Assembly: GCF_003362725.1 (NCBI RefSeq)
Contig: NZ_QKTV01000008.1
Span: forward strand, 62,001-126,000
Length of the DNA: 64,000 nucleotides
From: Winogradskyella aurantiaca
GTDB lineage: Bacteria > Bacteroidota > Bacteroidia > Flavobacteriales > Flavobacteriaceae
Reading direction: 5' to 3'
Part shown: positions 17,017-26,690 of the stretch, in pieces
Position numbering within the stretch: position 1 is the stretch's first letter
Layout of the letters: each line of letters starts with the position of its first letter
Position numbers and translations under genes: made by a program
Notes under the pieces: generated by a model
What the model saw: the letters and a program-made list of their open reading frames with translations, nothing else
Database searches by the model: none
What the model was told of the DNA's origin: nothing

Positions 17017-19149
17017 ATGCCAGTGAATTTACAAACCCCCATTGATTATCTAAAAGGTGTTGGTCCTAACAGGGCTAGCCTTTTAAAATCGGAATTAGGA
17101 ATTCACACCTATCAGGACCTCATCAACCTCTTCCCAAACCGCTATATTGATCGTACGAGTTACTACAAGACCAATCAGCTACAGCAAAACAGTGCCGAAA
17201 TACAGGTGATTGGAGTTTTAAAAGGGTTCAGAGAGGTAACACAAAAACGCGGTAAACGCTTAGTTGCTGATTTTATTGATGACACAGGAAGCATGGAATT
17301 AGTTTGGTTTCGAGGTCAAAAATGGATTCGAGAAAGTCTTAAAGTAGGTCAGACCTATGTCGCATTTGGTCGCGCCAATTTGATTGGAGGAAAATTCAGC
17401 ATGCCACATCCAGACCTAGAATTAAAGTCAGAGCATGAAAAAAATCTACGCTCGGCCATGCAGCCCATTTACCCATCAACAGAGAAGCTCTCCAATAAAG
17501 GTATTACTAACAGGGTTATTTCTAAAATAATGCAGCAATTGTTTTTGGAGACCAAAGGACAATTTTCAGAATCCTTGTCACCAGATTTACTAAAAGAATT
17601 AAAGTTGATTTCCAAATCTGATGCATTATTCAATGTGCATTTCCCTAAGTCTAATGAGGTTTTAGGTAAAGCTCAATTTCGACTTAAATTTGAAGAATTA
17701 TTTTACATACAGTTACAGCTAATTTTAAAGAATTTAATTCACAAATCTCGAATAAAGGGATTTACATTTGACCAGGTTGGCAATTACTTCAATAGCTTCT
17801 ATCAAGAGCATTTAGCCTTTGAACTAACAAGCGCACAGAAACGCGTTTTAAAAGAAATACGCTCCGATCTAGGCAGTTCTGCCCAAATGAATCGGTTATT
17901 GCAGGGCGATGTGGGATCTGGAAAGACCATTGTTGCATTTATGTCAATGCTAATAGGCCTTGACAACGGTTTCCAGTGTTGCCTTATGGCGCCAACTGAA
18001 ATTTTGTCAGTTCAACACTTTAATGGATTAAGTGAATTGTGTAATAAACTGAATATCAGTATAAATATACTAACTGGTTCAAGCACTACTTTACAACGTA
18101 AAGAAATTCATAAATCCCTCGAAAATGGAGACTTACAGATTTTAATTGGTACCCATGCCCTACTAGAAGATAAGGTGCAGTTTAAAAATTTAGGCCTTGC
18201 TATAATCGATGAGCAACATCGGTTTGGAGTGGCACAGCGCTCTAAGTTGTGGCGAAAAGGATCCAAATCAGAGTTATCAGAAAAATCTTCTATAAATCCC
18301 CCTCACATTTTGGTGATGACAGCCACTCCAATTCCTCGAACTTTAGCAATGTCATTATATGGAGATTTGGATATTTCGGTCATTGATGAATTACCTGCCG
18401 GAAGAAAGCCTATTAAGACTGTACATCGGTACGATAATAACCGTCTTAAAGTGTTTCGTTTTATAAAAGATGAGATAACCAAAGGTCGACAAGTCTATAT
18501 CGTGTACCCTTTAATACAGGAAAGCGAGAAAATGGACTATAAAGATCTTATGGATGGTTATGAGAGCATCTCACGTGAATTCCCTATGCCCGATTATCAA
18601 ATATCCATTGTTCATGGTAAGATGAAAGCTGTTGACAAGGAATACGAAATGCAACGATTCGTTAAAGGTGAAACCCAAATCATGGTTGCTACTACTGTTA
18701 TTGAGGTTGGTGTTAATGTCCCAAATGCATCGGTAATGATCATAGAAAGCTCAGAACGCTTTGGCCTTTCACAATTGCACCAGTTACGTGGACGTGTAGG
18801 TAGAGGTGCCGAACAGAGTTATTGTATTTTAATGACCAGTCATAAATTAAGTAATGATAGTAAAACCCGTTTGGAAACCATGGTTAAGACTAACGACGGC
18901 TTTGAAATTGCTGAAGTAGATTTAAAATTGCGCGGACCGGGCGATATTATGGGAACACAGCAAAGTGGAGTTCTAAACTTGAGAATCGCCGACGTGGTTA
19001 AGGATAAGACGATTTTGGAACGCGCCAGATACGAAGCCAAACGTATACTCAAAGATGATCCCACACTGGCCCTACCCCAACATGCCAACATCCTAAATAC
19101 TTATCGACAAATGGGAAAATTTAAAAATATCTGGAATTATATATCATGA
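17017..19149 (+). CDS. recG: ATP-dependent DNA helicase RecG
   Basis: The 710-residue superfamily 2 helicase has the RecG layout. An N-terminal OB-fold wedge domain (IDYLKGVGPNRA at the start, VADFIDDTGSMELVWF) is followed by two helicase lobes. Motifs are Walker A GDVGSGKT, DEQH in IIDEQHRFGV, TATPIPRTLA, VATTVIEVGVNVP and QLRGRVGRG. RecG reverses stalled forks and processes Holliday junctions. The TGA stop overlaps the ATG of the next gene (ATGA), so the two are translationally coupled. Confidence 0.96.
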   Translation: MPVNLQTPIDYLKGVGPNRASLLKSELGIHTYQDLINLFPNRYIDRTSYYKTNQLQQNSAEIQVIGVLKGFREVTQKRGKRLVADFIDDTGSMELVWFRGQKWIRESLKVGQTYVAFGRANLIGGKFSMPHPDLELKSEHEKNLRSAMQPIYPSTEKLSNKGITNRVISKIMQQLFLETKGQFSESLSPDLLKELKLISKSDALFNVHFPKSNEVLGKAQFRLKFEELFYIQLQLILKNLIHKSRIKGFTFDQVGNYFNSFYQEHLAFELTSAQKRVLKEIRSDLGSSAQMNRLLQGDVGSGKTIVAFMSMLIGLDNGFQCCLMAPTEILSVQHFNGLSELCNKLNISINILTGSSTTLQRKEIHKSLENGDLQILIGTHALLEDKVQFKNLGLAIIDEQHRFGVAQRSKLWRKGSKSELSEKSSINPPHILVMTATPIPRTLAMSLYGDLDISVIDELPAGRKPIKTVHRYDNNRLKVFRFIKDEITKGRQVYIVYPLIQESEKMDYKDLMDGYESISREFPMPDYQISIVHGKMKAVDKEYEMQRFVKGETQIMVATTVIEVGVNVPNASVMIIESSERFGLSQLHQLRGRVGRGAEQSYCILMTSHKLSNDSKTRLETMVKTNDGFEIAEVDLKLRGPGDIMGTQQSGVLNLRIADVVKDKTILERARYEAKRILKDDPTLALPQHANILNTYRQMGKFKNIWNYIS

Positions 19150-19766
19150 GTACATTTGATAGAAAAGCACATTGGGAAGCAATTTACAAGACCAAACCAT
19201 TAGAGAAAGTTAGCTGGTATCAACCCAAACCAAAAACATCTCTTGAATTGATAGGCTCCTTAAACTTGCCTAAAGATGCCGCAATTATAGATATTGGGGG
19301 TGGCGATAGTTTCCTAGTAGATCATTTAATTGAGTTGGGCTTCACCAATCTCACTGTTTTGGACATCTCAAAGAGTGCCATAGACCGAGCTAAGGAACGG
19401 CTAGGAGACAATTCAGAGAAAATCATTTGGATAGAATCAGATATTTTAGACTTTCAACCAGAAATAAGCTATGATCTATGGCATGATAGAGCAGCGCTGC
19501 ATTTTTTAACAAGTGATTCGGAAATTAAATCTTATGTAAGTCTTGTCAACTCAAGTATTCAGGAAAATGGTGCTATGGTAGTGGGAACTTTTTCAGAAAA
19601 CGGCCCCACCAAGTGCAGTGGCATTCCTATAAAACAATACTCATCGTCTGCTTTAAGCACTATGTTTACTGAGCATTTTGAATGTATTCAACAACTTCAG
19701 ATAGACCATGAAACCCCGTTTGATACGATCCAGAATTTTACATTTGGAGTATTTAAGCGTTTATAA
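19146..19766 (+). CDS. Class I SAM-dependent methyltransferase
   Basis: The 206-residue Rossmann-fold protein has a glycine-rich SAM motif I (IIDIGGGDSFLVDHLIELG), an acidic residue at the end of strand 2 (VLDIS), motif II/III around IESDILDF, and a DLWHDRAALHF segment typical of the methyltransferase 11/12 group. The substrate is unknown. The 4-bp ATGA overlap with recG is a coupling arrangement. No functional link to recombination can be inferred from the protein itself. Confidence 0.85.
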   Translation: MSTFDRKAHWEAIYKTKPLEKVSWYQPKPKTSLELIGSLNLPKDAAIIDIGGGDSFLVDHLIELGFTNLTVLDISKSAIDRAKERLGDNSEKIIWIESDILDFQPEISYDLWHDRAALHFLTSDSEIKSYVSLVNSSIQENGAMVVGTFSENGPTKCSGIPIKQYSSSALSTMFTEHFECIQQLQIDHETPFDTIQNFTFGVFKRL

Positions 19767-19769
19767 AAA

Positions 19770-19799
19770 AAGGTCTGACCCCAACCCCAGTCAGACCTT
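19770..19799. terminator. Strong hairpin downstream of the methyltransferase gene
   Basis: AAGGTCTGAC (19770-19779) pairs perfectly with GTCAGACCTT (19790-19799) around a 10-base loop. The oligo-T tract lies on the minus-strand side (A-run at 19765-19770 on plus). It therefore looks like a better terminator for leftward than rightward transcription, although only rightward genes flank it. Confidence 0.55.
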
Positions 19800-20121
19800 C
19801 CAAAACAAAACTGAACGTGTTTTGATGATGAAGAATCGTTAGTCTTATCGATTAAAGTAAAAACCCTTCAATCGAGCAACTATTTATGTTATACTTAGAG
19901 AATACAGAAGTGAAGATTCAATCCAAACTCTACCTTTTTTATAATGATTGTTTTAGTTAACCCTAAGTTAGACTCATATAAGCCCCACTAATGTTATAAG
20001 CTTGTTAAAGAAGTGCAGCCAGTTGTTAATTAACGCCTTATTAACTTTAAAGCTCTGTGTCGCCTCTTATTTGGAAAGATCTTCCGATATCTGCTAACTT
20101 AGTAGCATTAATTTGTTTTTT
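19800..20121. other. Intergenic stretch without a recognisable gene
   Basis: About 320 bp of AT-rich DNA between the hairpin at 19770-19799 and the fatty-acid transporter gene. It should hold the promoter of the 20-27 kb operon, but no exact TAnnTTTG box was found. A TTG at 20113 is in frame with the transporter, but the ATG at 20122 is the better start. Confidence 0.5.
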
Positions 20122-21513
20122 ATGCTAACCAAATTAGGCCAACGCTTTACCGATGTCTTCACTAAACTTATGCCAAGCTCGTTTGTTTTTGCGCTGCTTT
20201 TAACCCTGATCACTGGATCTATTGCCATGATCTTCATAGGCTCGGGCCCTATGGACGTTGTAAGAGCCTGGTACGACGGTTTCTTTGACTTGCTAGCTTT
20301 TGGGATGCAAATCGCTCTCATTGTCATTACAGGCCATAGTATTGCCATTTCTCCAATGGTAGGTCGTTTGATAGATAAATTGGCTCAATTTGTTGGCACC
20401 CCTAAGCAGGTTTATTTTTTTGTTATGATTGTCGGTTCCTTGTTGTGCCTGGTCAGTTTTGGGTGGGTGATTATCACTGCAGTCTTAGCTAGAGAGTTGG
20501 CCCTTAGAGTTAAGGGAGTGCATTATCCCTTTTTGGTAGCTTGTGTCTATTTATCATGGAGTAGCTGGGTCTGCGGATTGTCAAGCTCGATACCCCTTCT
20601 CTTGAACACCAAAAAAAACTTTCTGATTGAAGCAGGCATTCTGTCAAATGTTATTGAAACAAATTTGACTTTAGGTTCTAGTCTAAATATTGTAATGCTT
20701 GTCTTCTTTTTAGTCTTGGTGCCATTAATGATCTTATTTCTAGTCCCCCGACTCCAACAACCAATGGAATTATCCAACGAGCTTTCCTCATCCAAGAACA
20801 CAAAGGAACAGTCTATAAAAGAAGAGGCTGATAGCTATAAATTACCATTTAGGGCCCTGTCAGACAGTTTGAATAACAGTCAAGTTCTACAACTACTGAT
20901 TGGTCTAATGGGACTTAGTTACATCATCAATTATTTCTACAAAAATGGATTTGACCTGAATTTTAACATTATGATATTTATTTTCATAATCATTGGTCTC
21001 TTGATTCACAAAACCCCGTTGCGCTATACCATTGCCATGAAACGGTCAAGCTCTAACATTTCAGGGATTTTGTTTCAGTATCCGTTTTATGCTGGCATTA
21101 TGGGCATTATGATCCATACTGGTTTAGGGTCGCGTATTGCGGAATTAATGGCGTCTGTTGCCACTATTGATACCTATCCTATGTTCTCTTATTTCACTGG
21201 AGGGTTAATGAATTTTGCCATTCCATCTGCTGGCGGTGAATTTGCTGTTGTAGGTCCGAGTGTTCTTGGGGCCGTTGCTGAAATTGGTGCAGGCCTTCCC
21301 GAAGCTGAAGTAACACAAATGTTATCACGAGCTGCCATGTCCATTGCTTATGGCGAAAGTCTAAGTAACCTGATGCAACCATTTTTTCTTTTATTGGTAT
21401 TTCCTGTCATGGGACAGGGAGTAAAACTGCAAGCCAGAGATGTCATGGGGTATCTAGTCATTCCCTTTCTGCTTTTAATGGTTGTTCAAATATCATTAGT
21501 AACGTATTTATAA
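20122..21513 (+). CDS. Short-chain fatty acid transporter, AtoE family
   Basis: The 463-residue integral membrane protein has about 11-12 hydrophobic helices. It carries AtoE-type landmarks: an N-terminal FTDVFTKLMPSSFVFA segment, VSFGWVIITAVLARELA, SWSSWVCGLSSSIPLL, and near the C-terminus MNFAIPSAGGEFAVVGP and AYGESLSNLMQPFF. AtoE-family proteins take up short-chain fatty acids such as butyrate or acetoacetate. I start at ATG 20122 because it gives the standard LTKLGQRF N-terminus. It heads a run of same-strand genes including two amidohydrolase lipoproteins. Confidence 0.88.
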   Translation: MLTKLGQRFTDVFTKLMPSSFVFALLLTLITGSIAMIFIGSGPMDVVRAWYDGFFDLLAFGMQIALIVITGHSIAISPMVGRLIDKLAQFVGTPKQVYFFVMIVGSLLCLVSFGWVIITAVLARELALRVKGVHYPFLVACVYLSWSSWVCGLSSSIPLLLNTKKNFLIEAGILSNVIETNLTLGSSLNIVMLVFFLVLVPLMILFLVPRLQQPMELSNELSSSKNTKEQSIKEEADSYKLPFRALSDSLNNSQVLQLLIGLMGLSYIINYFYKNGFDLNFNIMIFIFIIIGLLIHKTPLRYTIAMKRSSSNISGILFQYPFYAGIMGIMIHTGLGSRIAELMASVATIDTYPMFSYFTGGLMNFAIPSAGGEFAVVGPSVLGAVAEIGAGLPEAEVTQMLSRAAMSIAYGESLSNLMQPFFLLLVFPVMGQGVKLQARDVMGYLVIPFLLLMVVQISLVTYL

Positions 21514-21553
21514 ACAACAATTTATTTAGTTATATTAAATAAAATTAAAAGCT

Positions 21554-23323
21554 ATGAAAAAATTAAATTTAAGTCTTTTTCTCTTACTGACTTTCTTCTT
21601 TGGATGTAAAGAATTCAGGTCCAATAAACAAACCCATGAGACCAACCAATCTGAGATTAAAGCCGACTCACAAATATTTTATTATGGTGGTGACATCATA
21701 ACTATGAACGGGGAAGAATTGGAACTCGCCGAAGCGGTGGTGACGCAAAATGAAGACATTGTGTTTGTAGGCAAGAACGCTGATGCAATCAAACAATTTC
21801 CAGATGCTAAACTACACGACTTAAAAGGAAATGTTTTAATGCCTGGCTTAGTAGAGCCACATGTACATCCGTCGTTAGCTGCCACAATGTTACCCAATGA
21901 AATTATTGCGCCCTATGACTGGGTACTACCAAATGGCACAAAAAAAGGGGTCACAGGTCATGAGGCTTACATGGAACGTATAACCAAATCCATTACCGAA
22001 AATGCTAAAGAAGGTGAGATGTATTTTATTTGGGGCTACCATCAACTATGGCATGGAGAGTTATCACGAGACAAGATTAATACCATTACCAAAGACAAAC
22101 CGGTTGGTATTATCCACCGCTCGTTTCACGAAATTTATTTGAACGATGCTGCAATTACCCTTTTAGGTATTACTGAAGAGGATTTTAAGGGTAACCCCCA
22201 GGTTGAATGGGACAAAGGGCATTTTTACGAGGGGGGCTGGTTAGCATTGGTACCAAAAATGGCAACAATAATGCTTGAGCCCACACGCTACATGAAAGGC
22301 TTAGGAATGATGACGCAATTAATTCAGCAAAATGGTATTACAACTGTAGCTGAACCTGGCTTTCCAAGTTCTGATTTTAATGGCGAGCTGGCCCTTCTTA
22401 AGAAGGAAATGGAAAAGAATCCTCCCTATGATGTGTACTTAATACCCAGTGGAACCCAACTTTTTTCGATGAAAGGTGGCAATAAAGAGGCCATGAATTT
22501 TATGGAGACCTTAGAAAGCACTTACAGCACTGACAATATTCACTTTTTACCCAAACAAGTAAAGCTCTTCTCAGATGGTGCAATTTACAGTCAAGCCATG
22601 CAAATGAAGGATGACTATATAGACGGCCATCACGGCGAATGGATGACACCTTTAGATTTGTTTCAAGAACAAATAAGTATGTACTGGGATAACGGTTATA
22701 AAATCCACGTGCATTCAAACGGTGATAAAGGCATTCAGCAAGTTCTTGATTACCTTGAACTCGACCAAGAGCGGAATCCTCGGAACGATCACCGCTTTAC
22801 GTTACACCATATGGGGTATTTTACAGACGATATGGCACAGCAAATTGCAGATATGGGTGTCGAAGGATCTGTGAACCCTTATTACCTTTGGGCTTTGGCC
22901 GACAAGTACAGTGAAGTTGGTTTAGGAAAGGAGCGCGGCGAAAATTTAGTGCGCATCAACAGCTTGGTACAACGCGATGTTCCGGTCTCGTTCCACTCCG
23001 ATTTTTCCATGGCTCCAATGGAACCACTGACACTTGCGTGGACCGCTGTTAATCGCGTAACCTCTCAAAACAGCGCATTTTCGCAAGACCAGCGCATTTC
23101 AGTTTATGAGGCCATGCGCGCCATAACTATTGATGCTGCACGCACCCTTAATTTAGAACAGCAAATTGGCTCCATTGCTGAGGGCAAACGTGCTAATTTT
23201 GTAATACTAGATGCCAGCCCTTTTAAGGTTGACCCTTTGAACATTAAAGATTTAAAGGTATTAGCCACCATCTATAACGGTACATTTAACATTATCAAGG
23301 CCAACAATTTAAAATCCAAATAA
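21554..23323 (+). CDS. Amidohydrolase lipoprotein (YtcJ-like, amidohydro_3 family), first of a tandem pair
   Basis: The 589-residue protein has a lipobox Cys at residue 18 (FFFGC). The metal-dependent hydrolase domain contains the HxH motif in VEPHVHP, a KLFSDGAIYS strand, HSNGDKG with the third metal histidine, HHMGYF with the fourth, and the catalytic aspartate in FHSDFSMAP. The composite urease-like beta domain is formed by its two ends (YYGGDIITMNGEE and GKRANFVILDASP). Family members hydrolyse amides such as N-substituted formamides. The natural substrate here is unknown. It follows the transporter by 40 bp and precedes a paralogue by 26 bp. Confidence 0.88.
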   Translation: MKKLNLSLFLLLTFFFGCKEFRSNKQTHETNQSEIKADSQIFYYGGDIITMNGEELELAEAVVTQNEDIVFVGKNADAIKQFPDAKLHDLKGNVLMPGLVEPHVHPSLAATMLPNEIIAPYDWVLPNGTKKGVTGHEAYMERITKSITENAKEGEMYFIWGYHQLWHGELSRDKINTITKDKPVGIIHRSFHEIYLNDAAITLLGITEEDFKGNPQVEWDKGHFYEGGWLALVPKMATIMLEPTRYMKGLGMMTQLIQQNGITTVAEPGFPSSDFNGELALLKKEMEKNPPYDVYLIPSGTQLFSMKGGNKEAMNFMETLESTYSTDNIHFLPKQVKLFSDGAIYSQAMQMKDDYIDGHHGEWMTPLDLFQEQISMYWDNGYKIHVHSNGDKGIQQVLDYLELDQERNPRNDHRFTLHHMGYFTDDMAQQIADMGVEGSVNPYYLWALADKYSEVGLGKERGENLVRINSLVQRDVPVSFHSDFSMAPMEPLTLAWTAVNRVTSQNSAFSQDQRISVYEAMRAITIDAARTLNLEQQIGSIAEGKRANFVILDASPFKVDPLNIKDLKVLATIYNGTFNIIKANNLKSK

Positions 23324-23349
23324 GTCAATTAATTTTTAGATTATCGAGT

Positions 23350-25104
23350 ATGAAACCATTGAAATCCATAATTGCAGTAGCGCTAATTATTCTTGCCGTT
23401 AGCTGCAAAAACGACAATGCAAAAAGTGCGGATAGCACACCCGTAGCAGAGCCCTACAAGCTAAAACAAACCCTATATCATGGTGGTGATATTATAAGCA
23501 TGGCAGGTGAAGAGCCGGCTTATTTAGAGGCTGTTGTAGAGCGGGAGGGTCAAATCATTTTTACGGGTAGTAAAGCAGATGCCCTAGCGCGCTTTGAAGG
23601 CAAAGCAGATCTTGTAGATTTGCAAGGTAAGACCATGCTCCCTGGCTTTATTGATGGGCATGGCCACGTATTTAATGTGGGCTTACAAGCCGCTTCCGCC
23701 AACTTGCTTCCAGCGCCCGATGGCACAGGAGATAGTGTTGAAGCCCTCAAAGAGATTCTGGGAGAATGGATTGCTAATAACAAAGATTTCATTGATACCA
23801 CGGGTTGGGCCATTGGCTTTGGCTATGACGATTCGCAATTAGACCGCTACCCCAACAAGGAAGATTTAGATGCGGTATCTACTGAAATACCTATTTATAT
23901 TATACACCAATCCGGACACCTTGCCGTTGTAAATTCAAAAGGTCTTGAATTGGCAGGAATTACTGCCGAATCCAAAGATCCTAAAGGAGGAAAAATAAGA
24001 CGGGTCTCTGGAAGTAATGAGCCTAATGGAGTATTAGAAGAGGTGGCACACTTTATGGTTCTGTTAACCGCTATCCTTCCTAATATGACCCCAGAGTTGC
24101 AAGATGACATGCTGGTTAAAGGGCAAGAGCTCTACGCGTCATTTGGTTATACCACAGCACAAGAAGGCCGCAGCACTCCCGATGGTTCTGCCACCATGGA
24201 GCGGGCCGCTGAAAACGATGCACTTATATTAGATGTTGTGTCGTATGTTGATATTCTTAGCAATAGAGAAGGTGCCAACTCCAAATACCAAGGTAAAACC
24301 TATACCAACAAATACAGAGTGGGTGGCGTTAAACTAAATCTAGACGGCTCTCCCCAAGGCAAAACCGCTTGGTTATCACACCCCTATCTTATTGTCCCCT
24401 CTGGCGAACCTCATGATTACCACGGATACGAGAGCATGACGGACGAGGAAGCTTACAAGCACGTGGCTGACGCCTATCAAAACAATCTTCAAATCTTAGC
24501 CCATTGTAATGGTGATTCGGCCATTGACCAATACATTGCTGCAGTGAGTAAAGCCAATAAAGAATTTGGTAACAACGATAGAAGAACGGTTATTATCCAT
24601 GCTCAAACCGCTAGAGAAGACCAGTTAGACCGTTTTGTAGAAGAGCAAATGTGGCCTTCTTTCTTCCCTATGCATACCTTTTACTGGGGTGATTATCACG
24701 TGAATTCGGTCTTGGGTAAAGAGCGTGCCTACAAAATATCCCCAACCAATACAGCCTATAAAAAAGGTTTGAGGTTTACCAGCCACCACGATGCCCCCGT
24801 AGCATTACCAAGTTCTATACGGGTCTTATCAGCCACGGTAACTCGAGCATCAAGGAGTGGGCAAATCATTGGACCAGATGAGCGTATAAGCCCCTATTTA
24901 GCACTAAAGGCATTAACAGACTGGGCCGCATACCAACATTTTGAAGAGAACACCAAAGGAACTATCGAAAAAGGAAAGGTGGCTGACTTTGTTATACTTG
25001 ACCGCAATCCACTTAAAATAGAACCTTCAGAATTGCAAAACCTAGAGGTTTTAGAAACTATTAAAGGTGGAAGTCCTGTTTATAAGAAACCGAGCAACTA
25101 TTAG
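23350..25104 (+). CDS. Amidohydrolase lipoprotein (YtcJ-like, amidohydro_3 family), second of a tandem pair
   Basis: The 584-residue protein has a lipobox Cys at residue 19 (LAVSC). The same domain plan is present as in the preceding gene: the HxH motif in DGHGHVF, KLNLDGSPQGK, AHCNGDSA, IIHAQTA, the catalytic SHHDAP segment, and the end of the beta domain at GKVADFVILDRNP. The two copies share order and motifs but have diverged widely, which suggests different substrates rather than a recent duplication. Both would be tethered to the periplasmic or outer face of the envelope, beside a fatty-acid transporter gene. Confidence 0.88.
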   Translation: MKPLKSIIAVALIILAVSCKNDNAKSADSTPVAEPYKLKQTLYHGGDIISMAGEEPAYLEAVVEREGQIIFTGSKADALARFEGKADLVDLQGKTMLPGFIDGHGHVFNVGLQAASANLLPAPDGTGDSVEALKEILGEWIANNKDFIDTTGWAIGFGYDDSQLDRYPNKEDLDAVSTEIPIYIIHQSGHLAVVNSKGLELAGITAESKDPKGGKIRRVSGSNEPNGVLEEVAHFMVLLTAILPNMTPELQDDMLVKGQELYASFGYTTAQEGRSTPDGSATMERAAENDALILDVVSYVDILSNREGANSKYQGKTYTNKYRVGGVKLNLDGSPQGKTAWLSHPYLIVPSGEPHDYHGYESMTDEEAYKHVADAYQNNLQILAHCNGDSAIDQYIAAVSKANKEFGNNDRRTVIIHAQTAREDQLDRFVEEQMWPSFFPMHTFYWGDYHVNSVLGKERAYKISPTNTAYKKGLRFTSHHDAPVALPSSIRVLSATVTRASRSGQIIGPDERISPYLALKALTDWAAYQHFEENTKGTIEKGKVADFVILDRNPLKIEPSELQNLEVLETIKGGSPVYKKPSNY

Positions 25105-25113
25105 CACCGAATA

Positions 25114-25535
25114 ATGTCCATACCTTCTAGAACGAGTAGATTTTTGTCCATTTGTTTAGCCGTCTTACTTACTAGCTCAGTAATTTATGCTCAAGACAGC
25201 GACTGGAAAATCTTAGCCAAAAAGGATGTTAGCTATAAAGCCGAAAAAGATCGAATTACACTTTACGGTGATGAAAGGGATGTGTCTAAGATAAAACTAA
25301 CATGCCGTCAAGGCAGTTTAAAAATCAAACAGACAACCTTGATTTATTCCGATGGTTCTGAAGAATCACACGATCCTAAGGGCACTGGAATTTTGACAAA
25401 AGGCACCAGTACCATTCCGTATAGAATACAGAAAGACAAAAGCTTAAGCAGGTTGAGATTACTTATGAAGCCTATGGTAACATGCTTTTAACCAAACGGG
25501 CCAAAGTAGACGTGCTTGGCTTAACGAGCGATTAA
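25114..25535 (+). pseudogene. DUF2541-like exported protein, frameshifted near its 3' end
   Basis: Read from the ATG at 25114, the frame gives a signal peptide (ending VIYAQ) and a small beta-rich domain (WKILAKKDVSYK...ITLYGDE...). After SLSR at 25450 it turns into an unlikely tail and stops at 25491. In the -1 frame from 25452 the DNA encodes VEITYEAYGN, then a segment ending RAKVDVLGLTSD, and stops at 25533-25535. That is a natural ending for this domain. One G missing from the AGG run at 25450-25452 would explain it. It could be a true mutation or a sequencing error. The DUF2541 assignment is from memory of the pattern and is tentative. Confidence 0.7.
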
Positions 25536-25559
25536 TAAAATTCATGTTAGTAATAAACT

Positions 25560-26237
25560 ATGAGACGAACACAAATTACGACAACAGTATTCATCCTAAT
25601 ATCATTTGCTATGATGTCCTGCAACATTACACCAGAAACCAAGGCTTTATGGATTAATAGCGCAAGAATTGACTGCGTTGGTGTTGGCCCTATGCAATGC
25701 TTACAAGTAAAATACTCACCCGAGGAAGCGTGGTCCAATTTTTACCAAGATATTGAAGGGTTTACATATGAACCTGGTTATATCTATGAGGTATCAGTAG
25801 AACTCATTCGAATGGACCCGGCTAATGTTCCTGCAGATGCGTCTTCAATACGGTATAAGCTAGTGGAAGTCATTTCTAAAAAACCAGATGAACTATTGCG
25901 CTTAAATGACGTTTGGGCCCTCACTGACATTGCTGATACCGCTGTAACGGTAGAAAACAGCAAAAAAAGACCTTATATAGAATTAAACACACGACAAATG
26001 ACAATTTTAGGCTCAGATGGTTGCAACAACTTAAGAGGTAGCATTAAGCAGGTTTCAGCCAATACTCTTACGTTTGGACCACTTATGAGCACCAAAAAGG
26101 CTTGTCCAGATATGGTACAGCCTAATGCAATTAACGCGGCTTTGAATGCTGTGCGTCAATACCGACAAGAACCTGGGCAATTGCATCTTCTGGATGCTAA
26201 TGGTCAGGTACTATTAACCTTTAAAAAAGTAGACTAG
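25560..26237 (+). CDS. Lipoprotein with DUF4377 and META domains
   Basis: The 225-residue protein has a lipobox Cys at residue 21 (AMMSC). Residues ~30-108 match the DUF4377 pattern (CVGVGPMQCLQVK, then WSNFYQDIEGFTYEPGY). Residues ~115-225 form a META/HslJ-like domain (WALTDIADT, GSDGCNNLRGSI, FGPLMSTKKACP). META domains occur in heat-shock- or motility-associated outer membrane proteins such as E. coli HslJ. The combination suggests an envelope stress or lipid-linked role, but no activity can be named. Confidence 0.82.
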   Translation: MRRTQITTTVFILISFAMMSCNITPETKALWINSARIDCVGVGPMQCLQVKYSPEEAWSNFYQDIEGFTYEPGYIYEVSVELIRMDPANVPADASSIRYKLVEVISKKPDELLRLNDVWALTDIADTAVTVENSKKRPYIELNTRQMTILGSDGCNNLRGSIKQVSANTLTFGPLMSTKKACPDMVQPNAINAALNAVRQYRQEPGQLHLLDANGQVLLTFKKVD

Positions 26238-26240
26238 TCG

Positions 26241-26678
26241 TTGGATAGCATAGGTTTACACAATCGTCATTTACAAGGTAATGCTCAAGCGCTTTACAAA
26301 GACCTGTTTATTAACGGGTGTTTCTTTCAGGATCAGTTAAAAAATACTTATCCCGAAGAGTTTACTAAAGGCAGATACAGAGAAGAATTTATGCCGATAA
26401 CACATCCTAAGCCGCACCCTTTTGATTTCCGAAATTCATTAAAATCCACGAGCTTGCTACCTGTTTACGGATGTCAAGATGATTGTTGTATTTACCTTTA
26501 TGATAAATGTAAATTTGAAAATAACACAGTAAGTTGGATAGGCATTAGGCAGGATAGTTATTATTTTGATCCTCTAAAAACAAGGCATCACCAATTGCAA
26601 TGGTTGCCTAATTTTAAACCTTTGCACTTCAATCCAGAGGTCTTTGAAGATTTGTACCAACCAAAACATAATTTTTAA
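26241..26678 (+). CDS. Hypothetical protein, Cys-containing, unknown function
   Basis: The 145-residue protein has no signal peptide and starts at a TTG three bases after the previous stop codon. It contains a cysteine cluster (VYGCQDDCCIYLYDKC) followed by WIGIRQD and a FDPLKTRHHQLQWLPNF tail. The spacing to its neighbours suggests one transcript with 25560-27056. I do not recognise the family. The non-ATG start lowers confidence in the exact N-terminus, but the reading frame is long and fits the gene spacing. Confidence 0.6.
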   Translation: MDSIGLHNRHLQGNAQALYKDLFINGCFFQDQLKNTYPEEFTKGRYREEFMPITHPKPHPFDFRNSLKSTSLLPVYGCQDDCCIYLYDKCKFENNTVSWIGIRQDSYYFDPLKTRHHQLQWLPNFKPLHFNPEVFEDLYQPKHNF

Positions 26679-26690
26679 CACCTATAACTC

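Noticed and set aside
25450-25491. Programmed frameshifting at 25450
   Set aside because: There is no slippery heptamer or downstream stem-loop. A plain one-base deletion or sequencing error is simpler.
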